From contig JACKBQ010000001.1 in NCBI GenBank assembly GCA_020634455.1, positions 4,154,001 to 4,218,000 of the forward strand: a stretch of 64,000 bases of DNA. Reading direction: 5' to 3'. Shown here one piece after another: positions 51,101-59,620 of the stretch. The position numbers and the translations under genes were made by a program. The DNA comes from Ardenticatenaceae bacterium. GTDB taxonomy: Bacteria; Chloroflexota; Anaerolineae; Promineifilales; Promineifilaceae. Numbering within the stretch: position 1 is the stretch's first letter; every line of letters begins with the position of its first letter. Below the pieces are notes generated by a model. It was not told the origin of the DNA. It saw only the letters and a list, made by a program, of their open reading frames with translations, and made no database searches.

Positions 51101-51482
51101 AACGGATGATTCAGTTTGGGCGTCTGGTGATGCCAACCAGCTCAAGCAAGTGGTACTTAACATCTGTCTCAACGCCATTGACGCCATGCCCGAAGGGGGA
51201 ACGTTGGCTGTTAGGCAGGTGATGAATGAAAACGGGGCAGAAGTGGGTCTTGCCATTCAAGATTCAGGTATTGGTATTGCTGAAAAAGACCAGGAAATGT
51301 TATTTGAGCCATTCTTTACCAAAAAAGACAGCGGCACTGGCTTAGGGTTAGCAATTTGCTACGACATTGTTCAAAAACATGGCGGCCGAATTTCAGTTGT
51401 TAGCGCTCCAAGCAAAGGCGCAACCTTTACCATTTGGTTGCCCGCTATGCAGGAGCAGCCAGAAAAGCAGTTGCCTGGCTAA
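48159..51482 (+). CDS. Membrane sensor histidine kinase with PAS and GAF domains
   Basis: A 1107-residue sensor kinase. Two membrane helices flank a short outside loop (about 30-47 and 72-87). Two PAS domains follow (about 107-230 and 235-355, the second with GLIEWVNPALLEMTGYSFE), then three GAF domains (about 365-520, 535-690 and 700-855). HisKA has VASVAHELNNPLQTIKNCL with the phospho-accepting His near 895. HATPase_c has QVVLNICLNAIDAMPEGG, IQDSGIGI and GTGLGLAICYD. The NNP after the histidine box is typical of the NtrB-like class. It is followed after 20 bp by an OmpR-type response regulator, its likely partner. Inputs are unknown. Confidence 0.9.
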   Translation: MNQQQNFRSEPFLTDVAGKRQMLRLSPLHLVRVIMVSVFVVELAIMLSLEPLFFDQGASFSELLLEATVDASLLSIFVFPIIYYYAFKPMVEIIGRYQKTEKALDTANNFLEIVFASLTDGVLVVNRADQSILSCNRMAEKLLGFPQQQLRGRSISAFLLSDEVQWDSLQAEIDANLSTGHIFRSELRLSPRKELRYAAEITVNRVEAKNEVSTLQVFVIRDISERIKSQEQLQLQTTALEAAANGIMITNHEGLIEWVNPALLEMTGYSFEALIGQDANIFNSGHHLPEEFDAMWHAIKAGKIWSGELVNCRKDGSEYIENQSIAPVRNQRGDITHYIAIKQDITKRKEAEVQMERHNQELLMLSHLGQSVISSLELPKIFSDVIEQVMPVIGADCLSIILQENNRLTYVATAGLAAEEMEGKQVALHEGVPGEVMRSGKMVYLPEEDGRFSINESCECQPQSLLAVPLSLGQRRLGLIQATHLQPNAFDEDSIRTLTAAANWAAIAISHANQLEEIRHRLNETATLSAINQSLNETLDLDNILQLIADSVSKLVPEVDGVVIHLREEHEDYLVPAIWSGYLDNELPNLFLNLNEGLAREVFRTGKLVNVPDVGDSPYAQMFSPGQLPASLVIAPLQSGRFQLGTITIQNQNEQQAFLVQHERLLLRLADSAAVAINTARLYQSERVQRQQAEYLAQTAVALSQSLEMEEVLQTIFTHVIEIVDNAATAVFLMRDNKIYHKQYSHPDKNNDLLTVALNKLINRDELSSLPPLKLIMDTGKPVMIPGKLKDSPGLANVEATEQPAFVAAPLRMTDDTTGFIVIQNDKPGVFNRGTIRQLELLASQASLAVQNALLFNDLGEVLLKEQSTRAQLVQAQKLSAMGRMVASVAHELNNPLQTIKNCLFLLQQDITNETPMLTYLEMALSETNRLTNLVLQLRDVYRQASSNLQRPVSLLNLAEQVHLILREHLKQNNIDCTVDATDDSVWASGDANQLKQVVLNICLNAIDAMPEGGTLAVRQVMNENGAEVGLAIQDSGIGIAEKDQEMLFEPFFTKKDSGTGLGLAICYDIVQKHGGRISVVSAPSKGATFTIWLPAMQEQPEKQLPG

Positions 51483-51502
51483 GCAGAGACATTAAGGACA
51501 TT

Positions 51503-52297
51503 ATGAGTAAAACCTATTCAATTTTAGTTGTGGATGACGAACCTAACCTTCGTATAACCCTCAGCTTGATTTTGCAGCGAGAAGGGTACATTGTCACCAT
51601 TGCTGATGGGGCAGACCAGGCCCACGCCAGACTGAAAGAAGATACTTTTGATCTTGTTTTTCTGGATATAAAAATGCCCAAGAAAAGCGGGCTAGTGTTG
51701 TTAACCGAAATTAAACAACTGTTTCCAGATTTGCCTGTTTTGCTGTTGACTGCGTTTGCCAGCCTGGATTCTGCCATAGAAGCCGTGCGGCGCGGCGCTG
51801 CCGATTATTTGCTTAAGCCCATTGATCCCCCGCAAATCGTTGCTCGCGTAAAACAAGTGTTGTCGGAACAGCAGCCCAATCGTCGCCGGGCAATTATGAA
51901 TGAAATGCAGCGTTTATTGGGTGAGCTGAATCAGATTGATGGATTTTCGGCTGAAAATGCGCCGGCAGAACAACTAGATATGGATTCTGATCGTTATTTG
52001 CAACGTGGGCCGTTTTTGCTGGACTTGCACACGCGGGTGGCCTCAATCAACGGGGAAGAGCTATCGTTGACCCCTACCGGTTTTGATTATTTAACGGTGC
52101 TGATGCGCTTTTCGCCAAACACGATGCAATATCAAAAGTTGGTCAAAGAGGCGCAGGGATATGAGACAACACTTATTGAGGCGAAAGAGGTAACCCGTTG
52201 GCGGGTTCATGAATTGCGCAAGGCGATTGAAACAGATTCGCGAAATCCTCGTTATCTCATTACTGTGCGTGGTGAAGGGTACCGCCTGGTGACCTGA
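51503..52297 (+). CDS. OmpR-type response regulator
   Basis: 264 residues: a receiver domain (about 1-120) with the acidic pair in LVVDDEPN, the phosphorylated Asp in LVFLDIKMPKKSG (about residue 54) and the Lys in YLLKPIDPP; then a C-terminal winged-helix DNA-binding domain (about 170-262) with LTPTGFDYLTVLMRF, VTRWRVHELRKAIE and LITVRGEGYRLV. The ATG at 51503 has AAGGA five bases upstream; an in-frame opening within the kinase gene (51434) is not needed. It lies directly after the histidine kinase and should be its output. Confidence 0.92.
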   Translation: MSKTYSILVVDDEPNLRITLSLILQREGYIVTIADGADQAHARLKEDTFDLVFLDIKMPKKSGLVLLTEIKQLFPDLPVLLLTAFASLDSAIEAVRRGAADYLLKPIDPPQIVARVKQVLSEQQPNRRRAIMNEMQRLLGELNQIDGFSAENAPAEQLDMDSDRYLQRGPFLLDLHTRVASINGEELSLTPTGFDYLTVLMRFSPNTMQYQKLVKEAQGYETTLIEAKEVTRWRVHELRKAIETDSRNPRYLITVRGEGYRLVT

Positions 52298-52381
52298 TCT
52301 TTACCGACTGCCTAAATTTGGTTCAATTTGTTCCAACTTTTCCCCATAATTTTTGCGTCACTGGTTGATAAACTAGAGGGT

Positions 52382-52774
52382 ATGAACGGGGTAAGGGAAC
52401 AGAACAAGCAGAAGCTGTTGTTAGTAGAGGATGATCCGAACTTAAGGTCTACGATGTCTGTGGTGCTGCAAAGGGCGGGGTTTGGGGTGGAAACGGCCGT
52501 TTCCCTCCTAGCTGCGCGCGAGCAACTGCAAACAAAGCAGTTCGACCTCATTTTGTTAGACCTCGACCTCTCCGGCGAATCCGGTTTACCCCTCATTTCT
52601 GAAGTGCGTACCTTTCATGCCGACACACAAACAATTATCCTGTCTGCCCAAATTTCTACGACATTACAGCAAAAAGCATTTCGTAATGGTGCCAGAGGTT
52701 ACCTGGTAAAACCACTCGATCCGATAGAAATCATTATCTTCGTTCGTTCGTTGTTGGCTGGCCCCACTGCATAA
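52382..52774 (+). CDS. Single-domain response regulator (CheY-like)
   Basis: 130 residues, a receiver domain alone: LLLVEDDPNLRST with the acidic pair, phosphorylation site in LILLDLDLSGESG (about residue 60), and YLVKPLDPIE with the conserved Lys. No output domain is present, so it may act in phosphorelay or by protein contact. The ATG at 52382 follows AGAGGG at short spacing. It is the third gene of the two-component cluster and lies 184 bp before the secreted-protein cluster. Confidence 0.88.
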   Translation: MNGVREQNKQKLLLVEDDPNLRSTMSVVLQRAGFGVETAVSLLAAREQLQTKQFDLILLDLDLSGESGLPLISEVRTFHADTQTIILSAQISTTLQQKAFRNGARGYLVKPLDPIEIIIFVRSLLAGPTA

Positions 52775-52801
52775 TCTCAACCTTTCACCAATTCTTCACA
52801 A

Positions 52802-52830
52802 TTTACCCCAAGCTTTTTCAACTTTATAAC
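52802..52830 (+). promoter_or_regulatory. Candidate promoter of the secreted-protein cluster
   Basis: TTTACC (52802-52807), 17 bp, TATAAC (52825-52830). Start of transcription would be near 52837, leaving a leader of about 120 bases in which no known riboswitch was recognised. The gene start at 52959 has AGGAGG at good distance. Confidence 0.4.
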
Positions 52831-52958
52831 CCAACAAACTCCCTACCATTAGGAATGGAGTACCAGTCAATCTCAATGTAGCCTACCACGCCAAAGACAG
52901 GTGCTCCATTTTTTTTACTGAAAGGCCTGAAATATTCAGATGCGTCCAGGAGGTTTAT

Positions 52959-55900
52959 ATGGAACGAAGAGGATCATTGTTGCTAATATTGTTGCTAGGC
53001 CTGTGTGCTATTCTCATAGCAATGTTGCCAACTTCTTCCGCAATGGTAGACGCCGCCGGTTCCGTAGCTATTGACAAACTTGTTGTCAATGCCGAGCCAG
53101 CTGCTCCGGCGGCCCCAACAGCCACCACCCAAACCATTGCTCTGCAAGTTGCCAGCGCCCGCACAGAGCCACTCTGGGGTGCCCCCATAGGCGACCCCAA
53201 TCCCCCAGGCATCGCTACCGGGGATTCCATTACCGAGTATCAATTCATCATTAATGAAGATAATACCGGGGAAACCAGAACAGACCGCTATACAGGCGGT
53301 TGTGCGCCGTTTTGGGATGAAGAAGAAACAATCCCCAACCCCGATTATCCTGCAACTTGCGACTGGCCCAGCATCGCTGGCATCGCCAGTTGGAGCCCCA
53401 TTGTCACCCAGGGTGATGAGACCATTTTAAGTGACAACACCACCCTGACTTTGCAGCCAGGGCGTTATCTTATTTCGGTCATTGCCGATGGTTTTAAGCT
53501 TGACGGTCAATGGTTTACCATCCCCATGGAAGAAGATGTGAACAACCCCGGCGTTGCTACCGTCAACGTTTCCATGCAACCCCTGCCCCTACCCACAGCC
53601 TCATTGGTTATCAAGGTTTTTGAAGACAACGGGCTGCCCAACTCTGCTGCTGACGTTCCCGCGGAAGCTGGCTTGGCTGGTTTTGAAGGCCATCTGGGCG
53701 ATATCGGTGGTGATGTGACCAATGACGTGTATGGCAACCCAATTTGTACCGAATACGAACCCGGCGATGGCCCCAACGGCTACCTCTGGGTTGATGGCGC
53801 GCCAGTTCCGATTGATGGTTCTGGCGGTAAATGTTTGAGCGATGAAAATGGCGACATTATCATCCATAACCTGGGCACCAACCGGTTTGAAGCCTGGGTT
53901 GTTCCACCAGATGGTACCGACTGGGTTCAGACCACCACGCTTGAAGGTAACAAACCTTGGGATTCCTGGGTTCAAGAAGGTTCCACTGGCTACGACACTG
54001 AGTTTGTCATTGCCAACGAGCCATTCCCGGTAACCATCTTTGGTTTTGTCAAACCATCCACGCCAGACCTCGGCGGCAATGGTGAGATTCGTGGTGTTAT
54101 CGCCAATGCAGAAGTCTACGTTCCGTTTAACGGCGGTTTGCCTTATCAGGGTCACCTTTGGGGTGGTTTGTCCGGGGCGAAGATTCGTGACACCGTTGCC
54201 AACCCGTGGATTGCGTTGAGCGATTTGCTGGGTGGGGATACGGCCGTTTGGATTGGCCAGGGTGAATTAGATGGTAGCTTTACCATCCCCAACGTGCCCG
54301 ACGGCGACTACCTGCTCACCTATTGGGATGCCCCTCAACTGAACATCCTCGACCTGGTACAGGTTTCCGTAGTCAACGGCGAAGTGGTAGACATGGGCGT
54401 TCTCTTTGTAACCGGTTGGTTCACCACAGTTCACGGCTATGTTTTTGCTGACAACAACGGCAACGGCAAGCGCGACCCCGGTGAACCCGGCATCGGTGAA
54501 TATCCTGTCCTCCTGCGTAAACGTGACAATACTGAAATGGATCGTGGTGGTATTTTGGTACCCACTGGCCCAGACGGTTACTACGAATACGAAAACATGT
54601 ACCCCTACAACAACTGGTTGGTGTTGGAAGCGTTCTCGCCCAGCTACAAAATCACCGGCTATACCTACCAGCCCTTTAATCAACCAGCCGAAACCACCAT
54701 CCTTGGCGAAGGTGTTGATGTGGGCGTGATGCCCGTTATTGGCCAGTCTGGCCGCATTGACTGGGGCGTGCAGCCCTACGGTCCAGGCGAAAACGGTGGC
54801 ATTGCAGGTACCGTCTTCTACGACACCACCCGCGCTGAATACGATCCGTCGCTGGCCGCTGTTGAACCGTGGGCACCTGGTATCCCTGGTCTGGAAATGA
54901 ACTTGTACGAACCAGTCGCCTGCACCAACCCCCTCACCGAAACTTGTGACGAAAGCGGCACCTACCTGTTGGATACCGATGGTTCTTACGCCAAAGGCGC
55001 GCTGCTACAAACGCTAGTAACGGAACAGTGGGAAGACGGCCGTCCGATTAATTGCCAGGCTTACGATGTAGAAGGCAACCCGGTTGACCACTGGATTTTG
55101 CCCGCAGCCGACTCAGGCCAAATCTGCCTGGAGCCAATGGCGATGGGCACCCAGTTCCAAAATGACTTTGCGACGGTTAACGGCAACTACGGGTTTGGCG
55201 ACCTGGCCACGGGTGATTATCTGGTGGAAGTTGTCGTACCAAATGATGCATACGGCCGTCCCATGTTCCAGGTAGAACGTGAAGAAGATTTGAACGTCTT
55301 CTCCGGTAATGAATACCTGAGCCAACCGACGGCTGGTAAGCCTGCGGCGAACCCGCCCGACTTCCCGGTTTGCGCTGGCCCATTGCACACCGTAGACGTA
55401 GCTGGTATTGATGCCGATGGCGACCTGGAATTCCTGGACAACGGCGATCCCAATCCATTGTTTGACGGAGACGGCCTCGACGCCGTAGAGAACCCGGACT
55501 TCGCCGCCGAAGGTGGTAGCATCTTTGAAGGAACCGACCGCCACTTGTGCGACACCAAGCTGGTAACGGTGATCGAAGGCCGCGCTGTAGCGCCATCCTT
55601 CACCTTCTTCACCCACGTACCGATTCCTGGCCGCTGGTGGGGTCTCATCTTAGATGACTTGACCCTGTCCACCGACCCGCGTGAATGGACCTTTGGTGAA
55701 AAAGCAGGCATCCCCAACGCTCCGATTGGCGTCTATGACTTCACCGAACGGTTGATGACTACCCTGGAATCTGACCCGAACGGTCTGTTCACAGCGCTGA
55801 TGCCTTCAACCATGACCATGAACGCACCATCCCCAACGGGTATGTTTGCCAACATGTTCCGTCTGGTGGGTAACGATCCGGGTCAACCTGGCCAGCTCAA

Positions 55901-58199
55901 CGCCAATTACAATCCGCAATACCGCACCATTGCCGCCAACTTTGAAGTAATTCCGGGTATGGGCGTTATCGCTGACCTGGCTCCCACGCAGGTGGCAACT
56001 TCTATCCAGTCACCGGGTTCGCAGTTCAACCATGTGGCGCAATGCAAGCTGGAAGATACCAACCCGCAGCTCTTTGCGGTAGATGTGCCGTATATCCACG
56101 TTAGAAGCACCAACGTAGCTGATCGAACCATCAACATCCTGGGGCTTGGCTTTGGCGACGTGCAAGGCGGGGGAGAAGTGATTCTGGGCAATCTGAGCGT
56201 CACAGTGACCCACTGGGAAGACAGACTCATTACCATTACGGTACCCCAGTCCACTCTCTCCACCAATACCGGACCCAAGCAGCTGGAAATTATCGCCGAC
56301 AACGGCCAAAGTCTGGTGAATGGCATTACTATCCATTCTCTGGGCAATAACAGCTCCTACAATCCTCGGTTGTATGAAGTAGGCCCTGGCAAACCGTACG
56401 CGACCGTTCAGGCTGGCGTAGAGGCAGCCGCCAATGGTAGTCAATCTCGCGGGACGCTGGTTGTGGTTTACCCCGGTATGCCAGAACAGTGGAACCCCAA
56501 AGGCGTCTACTACGAAAACGTTGTGATGCACTCCCCCGTGAAGCTACAAGGCGTTGGCCCCGGTGGCGTTTACGCCGATGAAAGCTATGTGCTCGGCTCT
56601 GTGCTGAACGGCTTGGCGTTCTCCGGCGATACCGGCAATGCTGCTGCCTGGCGCGATCTAGTAGAAGGCCTGACCCGTGTTGGCAACCAGGCTATCTACG
56701 AAGGCGCAGTCATTACCGTTTACGCCGAGACGCAAAACCAATTTGGCAATCGTTACGAAGCAGCTATTGATGGCTTCGCCATCGAAGGTGGCGACCAGCA
56801 AGGCTTCCCCAACAACATTAACCAGATTGGCGGTGGCAACAACGGCCAAGCAGCCAACGTGGTGGTGCAGGGTGGCGGCATCTTTGTGAATGCGTTCGCT
56901 CGGAATTTGAATATTACCAACAACATCATCCAGAACAATGGTGGCGCTTATGGTGGTGCCATTCGTCTGGGTACACCAAACTTGCCTCCCGGCGACCCTG
57001 GCAAAGATGCCCAAAACGATGACATCTACATTGCCAACAACCAGATTTTGGCCAACGGTGGTACGAATCTGGCTGGAGCTATCGGTATTTTCGATGGCGC
57101 TGAGGGATACGAAGTGGCTTTCAATGACATCTGCGGTAACTACTCCACCGAATATGGTGGCGGTATTAGCCACTACGGTTACAGTCCGCAGGGCAGCATT
57201 CACAACAACCGCATCTACTTCAACCATTCAATGGATGAAGGCGGCGGCATCATGATTGCTGGCGAGCTGCCCCCAAACGCGACGACGCTGTCCCCTGGCA
57301 CGGGGCCGGTAGACATCTACAGCAACATCATTCAGGCAAATCTGTCTAATGATGATGGTGGTGGTGTGCGCTTCTTGATGGCAGGTAACTTCCCGTTCAA
57401 TGTGTACAACAACGTTATCGTGAACAACGTTTCTACGCATGAAGGTGGCGGTGTCTCGCTGAACGATGCACCCGCTGTGCGCTTCTATAACAATACCGTT
57501 ATGAAGAACCTGACGACGGCAACGGCAATCACCAGCAATGGCCAACCAGCGCCAGCCGGCCTTTCTACCAGCCTGAACAGTGATTTGCTGCAAGCATCGC
57601 TGCGGGTGGGTGACCCGGTGTTTAGCAACCCGGTGATGTTTAACAATATCTTCTGGGATAACCGGGCTGGCTCTTGGGATGGGAATGGCATTGCCGGTAT
57701 CGGTTTGGAAGGCGACCCGAACCCAATTAACACCTGGGACATCGGGACGGGCGGCAACACGCATTTGCTGCAACCCACCAATTCGCTGCTGCAAACCAGC
57801 TATGGCACCATTCCAAATGCCACCAACATTGTGGGGCTTGATCCAATGGTAAATGAAACGTACGACCTGACGGTTTCAGCCTTGCCGTGGCGCACCAACC
57901 CGAACTTTGTGGGTGTCATCATGGTGGCGGTTGACCTGCCCCCGACACTGCTGGGCGATTACCACCTGATGGCTGGCTCTCCGGCAATGGATGTTGGCGT
58001 GGCGAGTGCAGATGGCATTGTGGCCCCAGTGTTTGATATTGATGGTGATATACGGCCGTCTAACGCAGCCTACGAAATGGGTGCCGACGAAACAGGTCAG
58101 CTCTCCGCCTTGCGGTTGGTTGTGCCAGGCGATGCCATGCAGTTCAACTTCTTCCAAACCTACATGCCCCTGATCTTCCAGGAAAACAAGGCACAGTAA
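52959..58199 (+). CDS. Large secreted beta-helix surface protein
   Basis: A 1746-residue exported protein. A signal peptide (about 1-31) is followed by several prealbumin-like/SdrD-B-like modules, clearest at VHGYVFADNNGNGKRDPGEPG (about 490-510) and GGIAGTVFYDTT (about 612). An IPT/TIG-like domain is near 1041-1130. From about 1135 (GPGKPYATVQAGVEAA) to about 1690 there is a right-handed parallel beta-helix with repeated N-N-I/GGGI turns, as in pectate-lyase-like proteins. The C-terminus reads TYMPLIFQENKAQ, shared in part with the protein at 60955. Catalytic residues for a lyase could not be identified, so adhesion or scaffolding is as likely. CCAGGAGG precedes the ATG. It is first in the multicopper-oxidase cluster. 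Confidence 0.88.
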   Translation: MERRGSLLLILLLGLCAILIAMLPTSSAMVDAAGSVAIDKLVVNAEPAAPAAPTATTQTIALQVASARTEPLWGAPIGDPNPPGIATGDSITEYQFIINEDNTGETRTDRYTGGCAPFWDEEETIPNPDYPATCDWPSIAGIASWSPIVTQGDETILSDNTTLTLQPGRYLISVIADGFKLDGQWFTIPMEEDVNNPGVATVNVSMQPLPLPTASLVIKVFEDNGLPNSAADVPAEAGLAGFEGHLGDIGGDVTNDVYGNPICTEYEPGDGPNGYLWVDGAPVPIDGSGGKCLSDENGDIIIHNLGTNRFEAWVVPPDGTDWVQTTTLEGNKPWDSWVQEGSTGYDTEFVIANEPFPVTIFGFVKPSTPDLGGNGEIRGVIANAEVYVPFNGGLPYQGHLWGGLSGAKIRDTVANPWIALSDLLGGDTAVWIGQGELDGSFTIPNVPDGDYLLTYWDAPQLNILDLVQVSVVNGEVVDMGVLFVTGWFTTVHGYVFADNNGNGKRDPGEPGIGEYPVLLRKRDNTEMDRGGILVPTGPDGYYEYENMYPYNNWLVLEAFSPSYKITGYTYQPFNQPAETTILGEGVDVGVMPVIGQSGRIDWGVQPYGPGENGGIAGTVFYDTTRAEYDPSLAAVEPWAPGIPGLEMNLYEPVACTNPLTETCDESGTYLLDTDGSYAKGALLQTLVTEQWEDGRPINCQAYDVEGNPVDHWILPAADSGQICLEPMAMGTQFQNDFATVNGNYGFGDLATGDYLVEVVVPNDAYGRPMFQVEREEDLNVFSGNEYLSQPTAGKPAANPPDFPVCAGPLHTVDVAGIDADGDLEFLDNGDPNPLFDGDGLDAVENPDFAAEGGSIFEGTDRHLCDTKLVTVIEGRAVAPSFTFFTHVPIPGRWWGLILDDLTLSTDPREWTFGEKAGIPNAPIGVYDFTERLMTTLESDPNGLFTALMPSTMTMNAPSPTGMFANMFRLVGNDPGQPGQLNANYNPQYRTIAANFEVIPGMGVIADLAPTQVATSIQSPGSQFNHVAQCKLEDTNPQLFAVDVPYIHVRSTNVADRTINILGLGFGDVQGGGEVILGNLSVTVTHWEDRLITITVPQSTLSTNTGPKQLEIIADNGQSLVNGITIHSLGNNSSYNPRLYEVGPGKPYATVQAGVEAAANGSQSRGTLVVVYPGMPEQWNPKGVYYENVVMHSPVKLQGVGPGGVYADESYVLGSVLNGLAFSGDTGNAAAWRDLVEGLTRVGNQAIYEGAVITVYAETQNQFGNRYEAAIDGFAIEGGDQQGFPNNINQIGGGNNGQAANVVVQGGGIFVNAFARNLNITNNIIQNNGGAYGGAIRLGTPNLPPGDPGKDAQNDDIYIANNQILANGGTNLAGAIGIFDGAEGYEVAFNDICGNYSTEYGGGISHYGYSPQGSIHNNRIYFNHSMDEGGGIMIAGELPPNATTLSPGTGPVDIYSNIIQANLSNDDGGGVRFLMAGNFPFNVYNNVIVNNVSTHEGGGVSLNDAPAVRFYNNTVMKNLTTATAITSNGQPAPAGLSTSLNSDLLQASLRVGDPVFSNPVMFNNIFWDNRAGSWDGNGIAGIGLEGDPNPINTWDIGTGGNTHLLQPTNSLLQTSYGTIPNATNIVGLDPMVNETYDLTVSALPWRTNPNFVGVIMVAVDLPPTLLGDYHLMAGSPAMDVGVASADGIVAPVFDIDGDIRPSNAAYEMGADETGQLSALRLVVPGDAMQFNFFQTYMPLIFQENKAQ

Positions 58200-58212
58200 G
58201 ATACCGAGAAAT

Positions 58213-58239
58213 GCAGGAGGCGGTGCAGCCGCCTCCTGC
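58213..58239 (+). other. Intercistronic hairpin before the first multicopper oxidase gene
   Basis: GCAGGAGGCGG (58213-58223), loop TGCAG, CCGCCTCCTGC (58229-58239): a perfect 11-bp GC-rich stem without a T-run, five bases before the AGGAG used by the next gene. It could stabilise the upstream message end or tune expression of the downstream gene. It is not a standard terminator. Confidence 0.6.
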
Positions 58240-58256
58240 ACGACAGGAGTACAGAG

Positions 58257-59603
58257 ATGAGAAAAACAATTCGTTCGCGCAAATTAAACCGACGCGATTT
58301 CCTAAAATTAGGTGGGGGTGTCCTCACTGGCGCGGCGCTCACTCGCTTGCTGCCGCGTACCCTGGGTCAGTCTGGGCTGGTTGCCAAGGCAGATGATTAT
58401 TCCCAGGTGGTAAGCAATGTGCCCGACCTGCACCTGGCGGGCACCGATGGCTGGATTTATCTGCCCGGTGAAGTGCCGATTCCTGGCTCAGTAAACCAGT
58501 TTTATCAACCAGACAACTATGCCCCGAACCTGTTAACCACCTATATGTTTGGGTTTCGGGATGTCACAGGGCTCTCGGACGATCTGGTTTTTGCCCAAAA
58601 AATGAAGTGCCAGGCAACTGCGCCGCTCTTTTGGGTAAACGAAGGCCAAGAATACCGGATTCAGCTGACCAATCTGGGGTTGCAGATGCGCCCTGATCTG
58701 ATTGATGAGCATACTGTTCACTGGCACGGTTTTCGCAATGCCTGGCCCATCTTCGATGGTGAGCCGCATTCTTCGGTTCGTGTACCCATTGGGCGCAGCC
58801 TGACCTACTTTTACCAGCCATTCCATCCTGGTACTTATATGTATCACTGCCATGTAGAAGAAACGGAGCATGTGCACATGGGTATGACTGGTTCGGTCTT
58901 TGTGCGGCCGGCGCAGGACGGTACGCCCATTGTGGCGGCTAATGGCAAAACGTATGACCGCTTTGCTTACAACTGTGGCGATGGCTCGACTGGCTACGAC
59001 CGGGAGTTTGTGCTGAATCTGACCGACCTCTGGGCAGAGGCCCACTGGGCAGACTCGCACGTGCAGCTGCCAGACTGGACAGATTTTAACGCGGATTATT
59101 ATTTGCTAAACGGCCGTGTTTATCCAGACACCGTTGCCCCCAATGGCCTGGGGTTGGACACCAACACGGGCATCCTGCAGCCGCCGCCCGGACGACCTGA
59201 GCTGCAATACCAGCCACTTTCCTCACTCATTGAGTGCGAATCTGGCGACCGGGTGCTGCTGCGGCTCATCAACCTGACCTTCGGCCAGCACGCTATGTCT
59301 TTGCCGGGCATGAAGATGCGTGTAGTAGGCAAAGATGCCACTCACCTGCGCAGCTCGTACGACGGCACCGACTACACCTACGATACCCACACCGTTTATC
59401 TGGGTACCGGGGCAACGGTTGATGCAATCTTTACAGCGCCAGAGGTAACCGAAACCCAAACCTACCTGTTCTACAACCGGAACTTCGACCGCTTAACGAA
59501 TGCTGGTGGGCAGGGCTACGGTGGTCAAATGACGGAAATTCGTGTTCATCCCGCCGGCACGCTGGCACCACAAACCGAACCCAACACGAATCCCAGATTG
59601 TAG
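58257..59603 (+). CDS. Multicopper oxidase-like subunit with type-1 copper and half of a trinuclear site
   Basis: 448 residues. The N-terminus carries a Tat-type signal (LNRRDFLKLGGG at 10-21), suiting export of a folded copper protein. Two cupredoxin-like domains follow. The first holds EHTVHWHGF (H152, H155, H157) and YHCHVEETEHVHMGM (H197, C198, H199, H205, M210). By analogy with HPxHLHG and HCHxxxH....M of laccases, H152/C198/H205/M210 form a type-1 blue copper site and H155/H157/H197/H199 are half of a trinuclear centre. The second domain (about 215-435) has no HxH or HCH motif, so this protein alone cannot complete the centre. The missing four histidines occur in the next protein. AGGAG is seven bases before the ATG. 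Confidence 0.88.
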   Translation: MRKTIRSRKLNRRDFLKLGGGVLTGAALTRLLPRTLGQSGLVAKADDYSQVVSNVPDLHLAGTDGWIYLPGEVPIPGSVNQFYQPDNYAPNLLTTYMFGFRDVTGLSDDLVFAQKMKCQATAPLFWVNEGQEYRIQLTNLGLQMRPDLIDEHTVHWHGFRNAWPIFDGEPHSSVRVPIGRSLTYFYQPFHPGTYMYHCHVEETEHVHMGMTGSVFVRPAQDGTPIVAANGKTYDRFAYNCGDGSTGYDREFVLNLTDLWAEAHWADSHVQLPDWTDFNADYYLLNGRVYPDTVAPNGLGLDTNTGILQPPPGRPELQYQPLSSLIECESGDRVLLRLINLTFGQHAMSLPGMKMRVVGKDATHLRSSYDGTDYTYDTHTVYLGTGATVDAIFTAPEVTETQTYLFYNRNFDRLTNAGGQGYGGQMTEIRVHPAGTLAPQTEPNTNPRL

Positions 59604-59620
59604 CCAAGGAGTTAATGAAC

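Noticed and set aside
52831..52958. Possible riboswitch in the leader of the secreted cluster
   Set aside because: No match to the cyclic di-GMP or other classes known to me could be traced by eye; only short complementary stretches are present.
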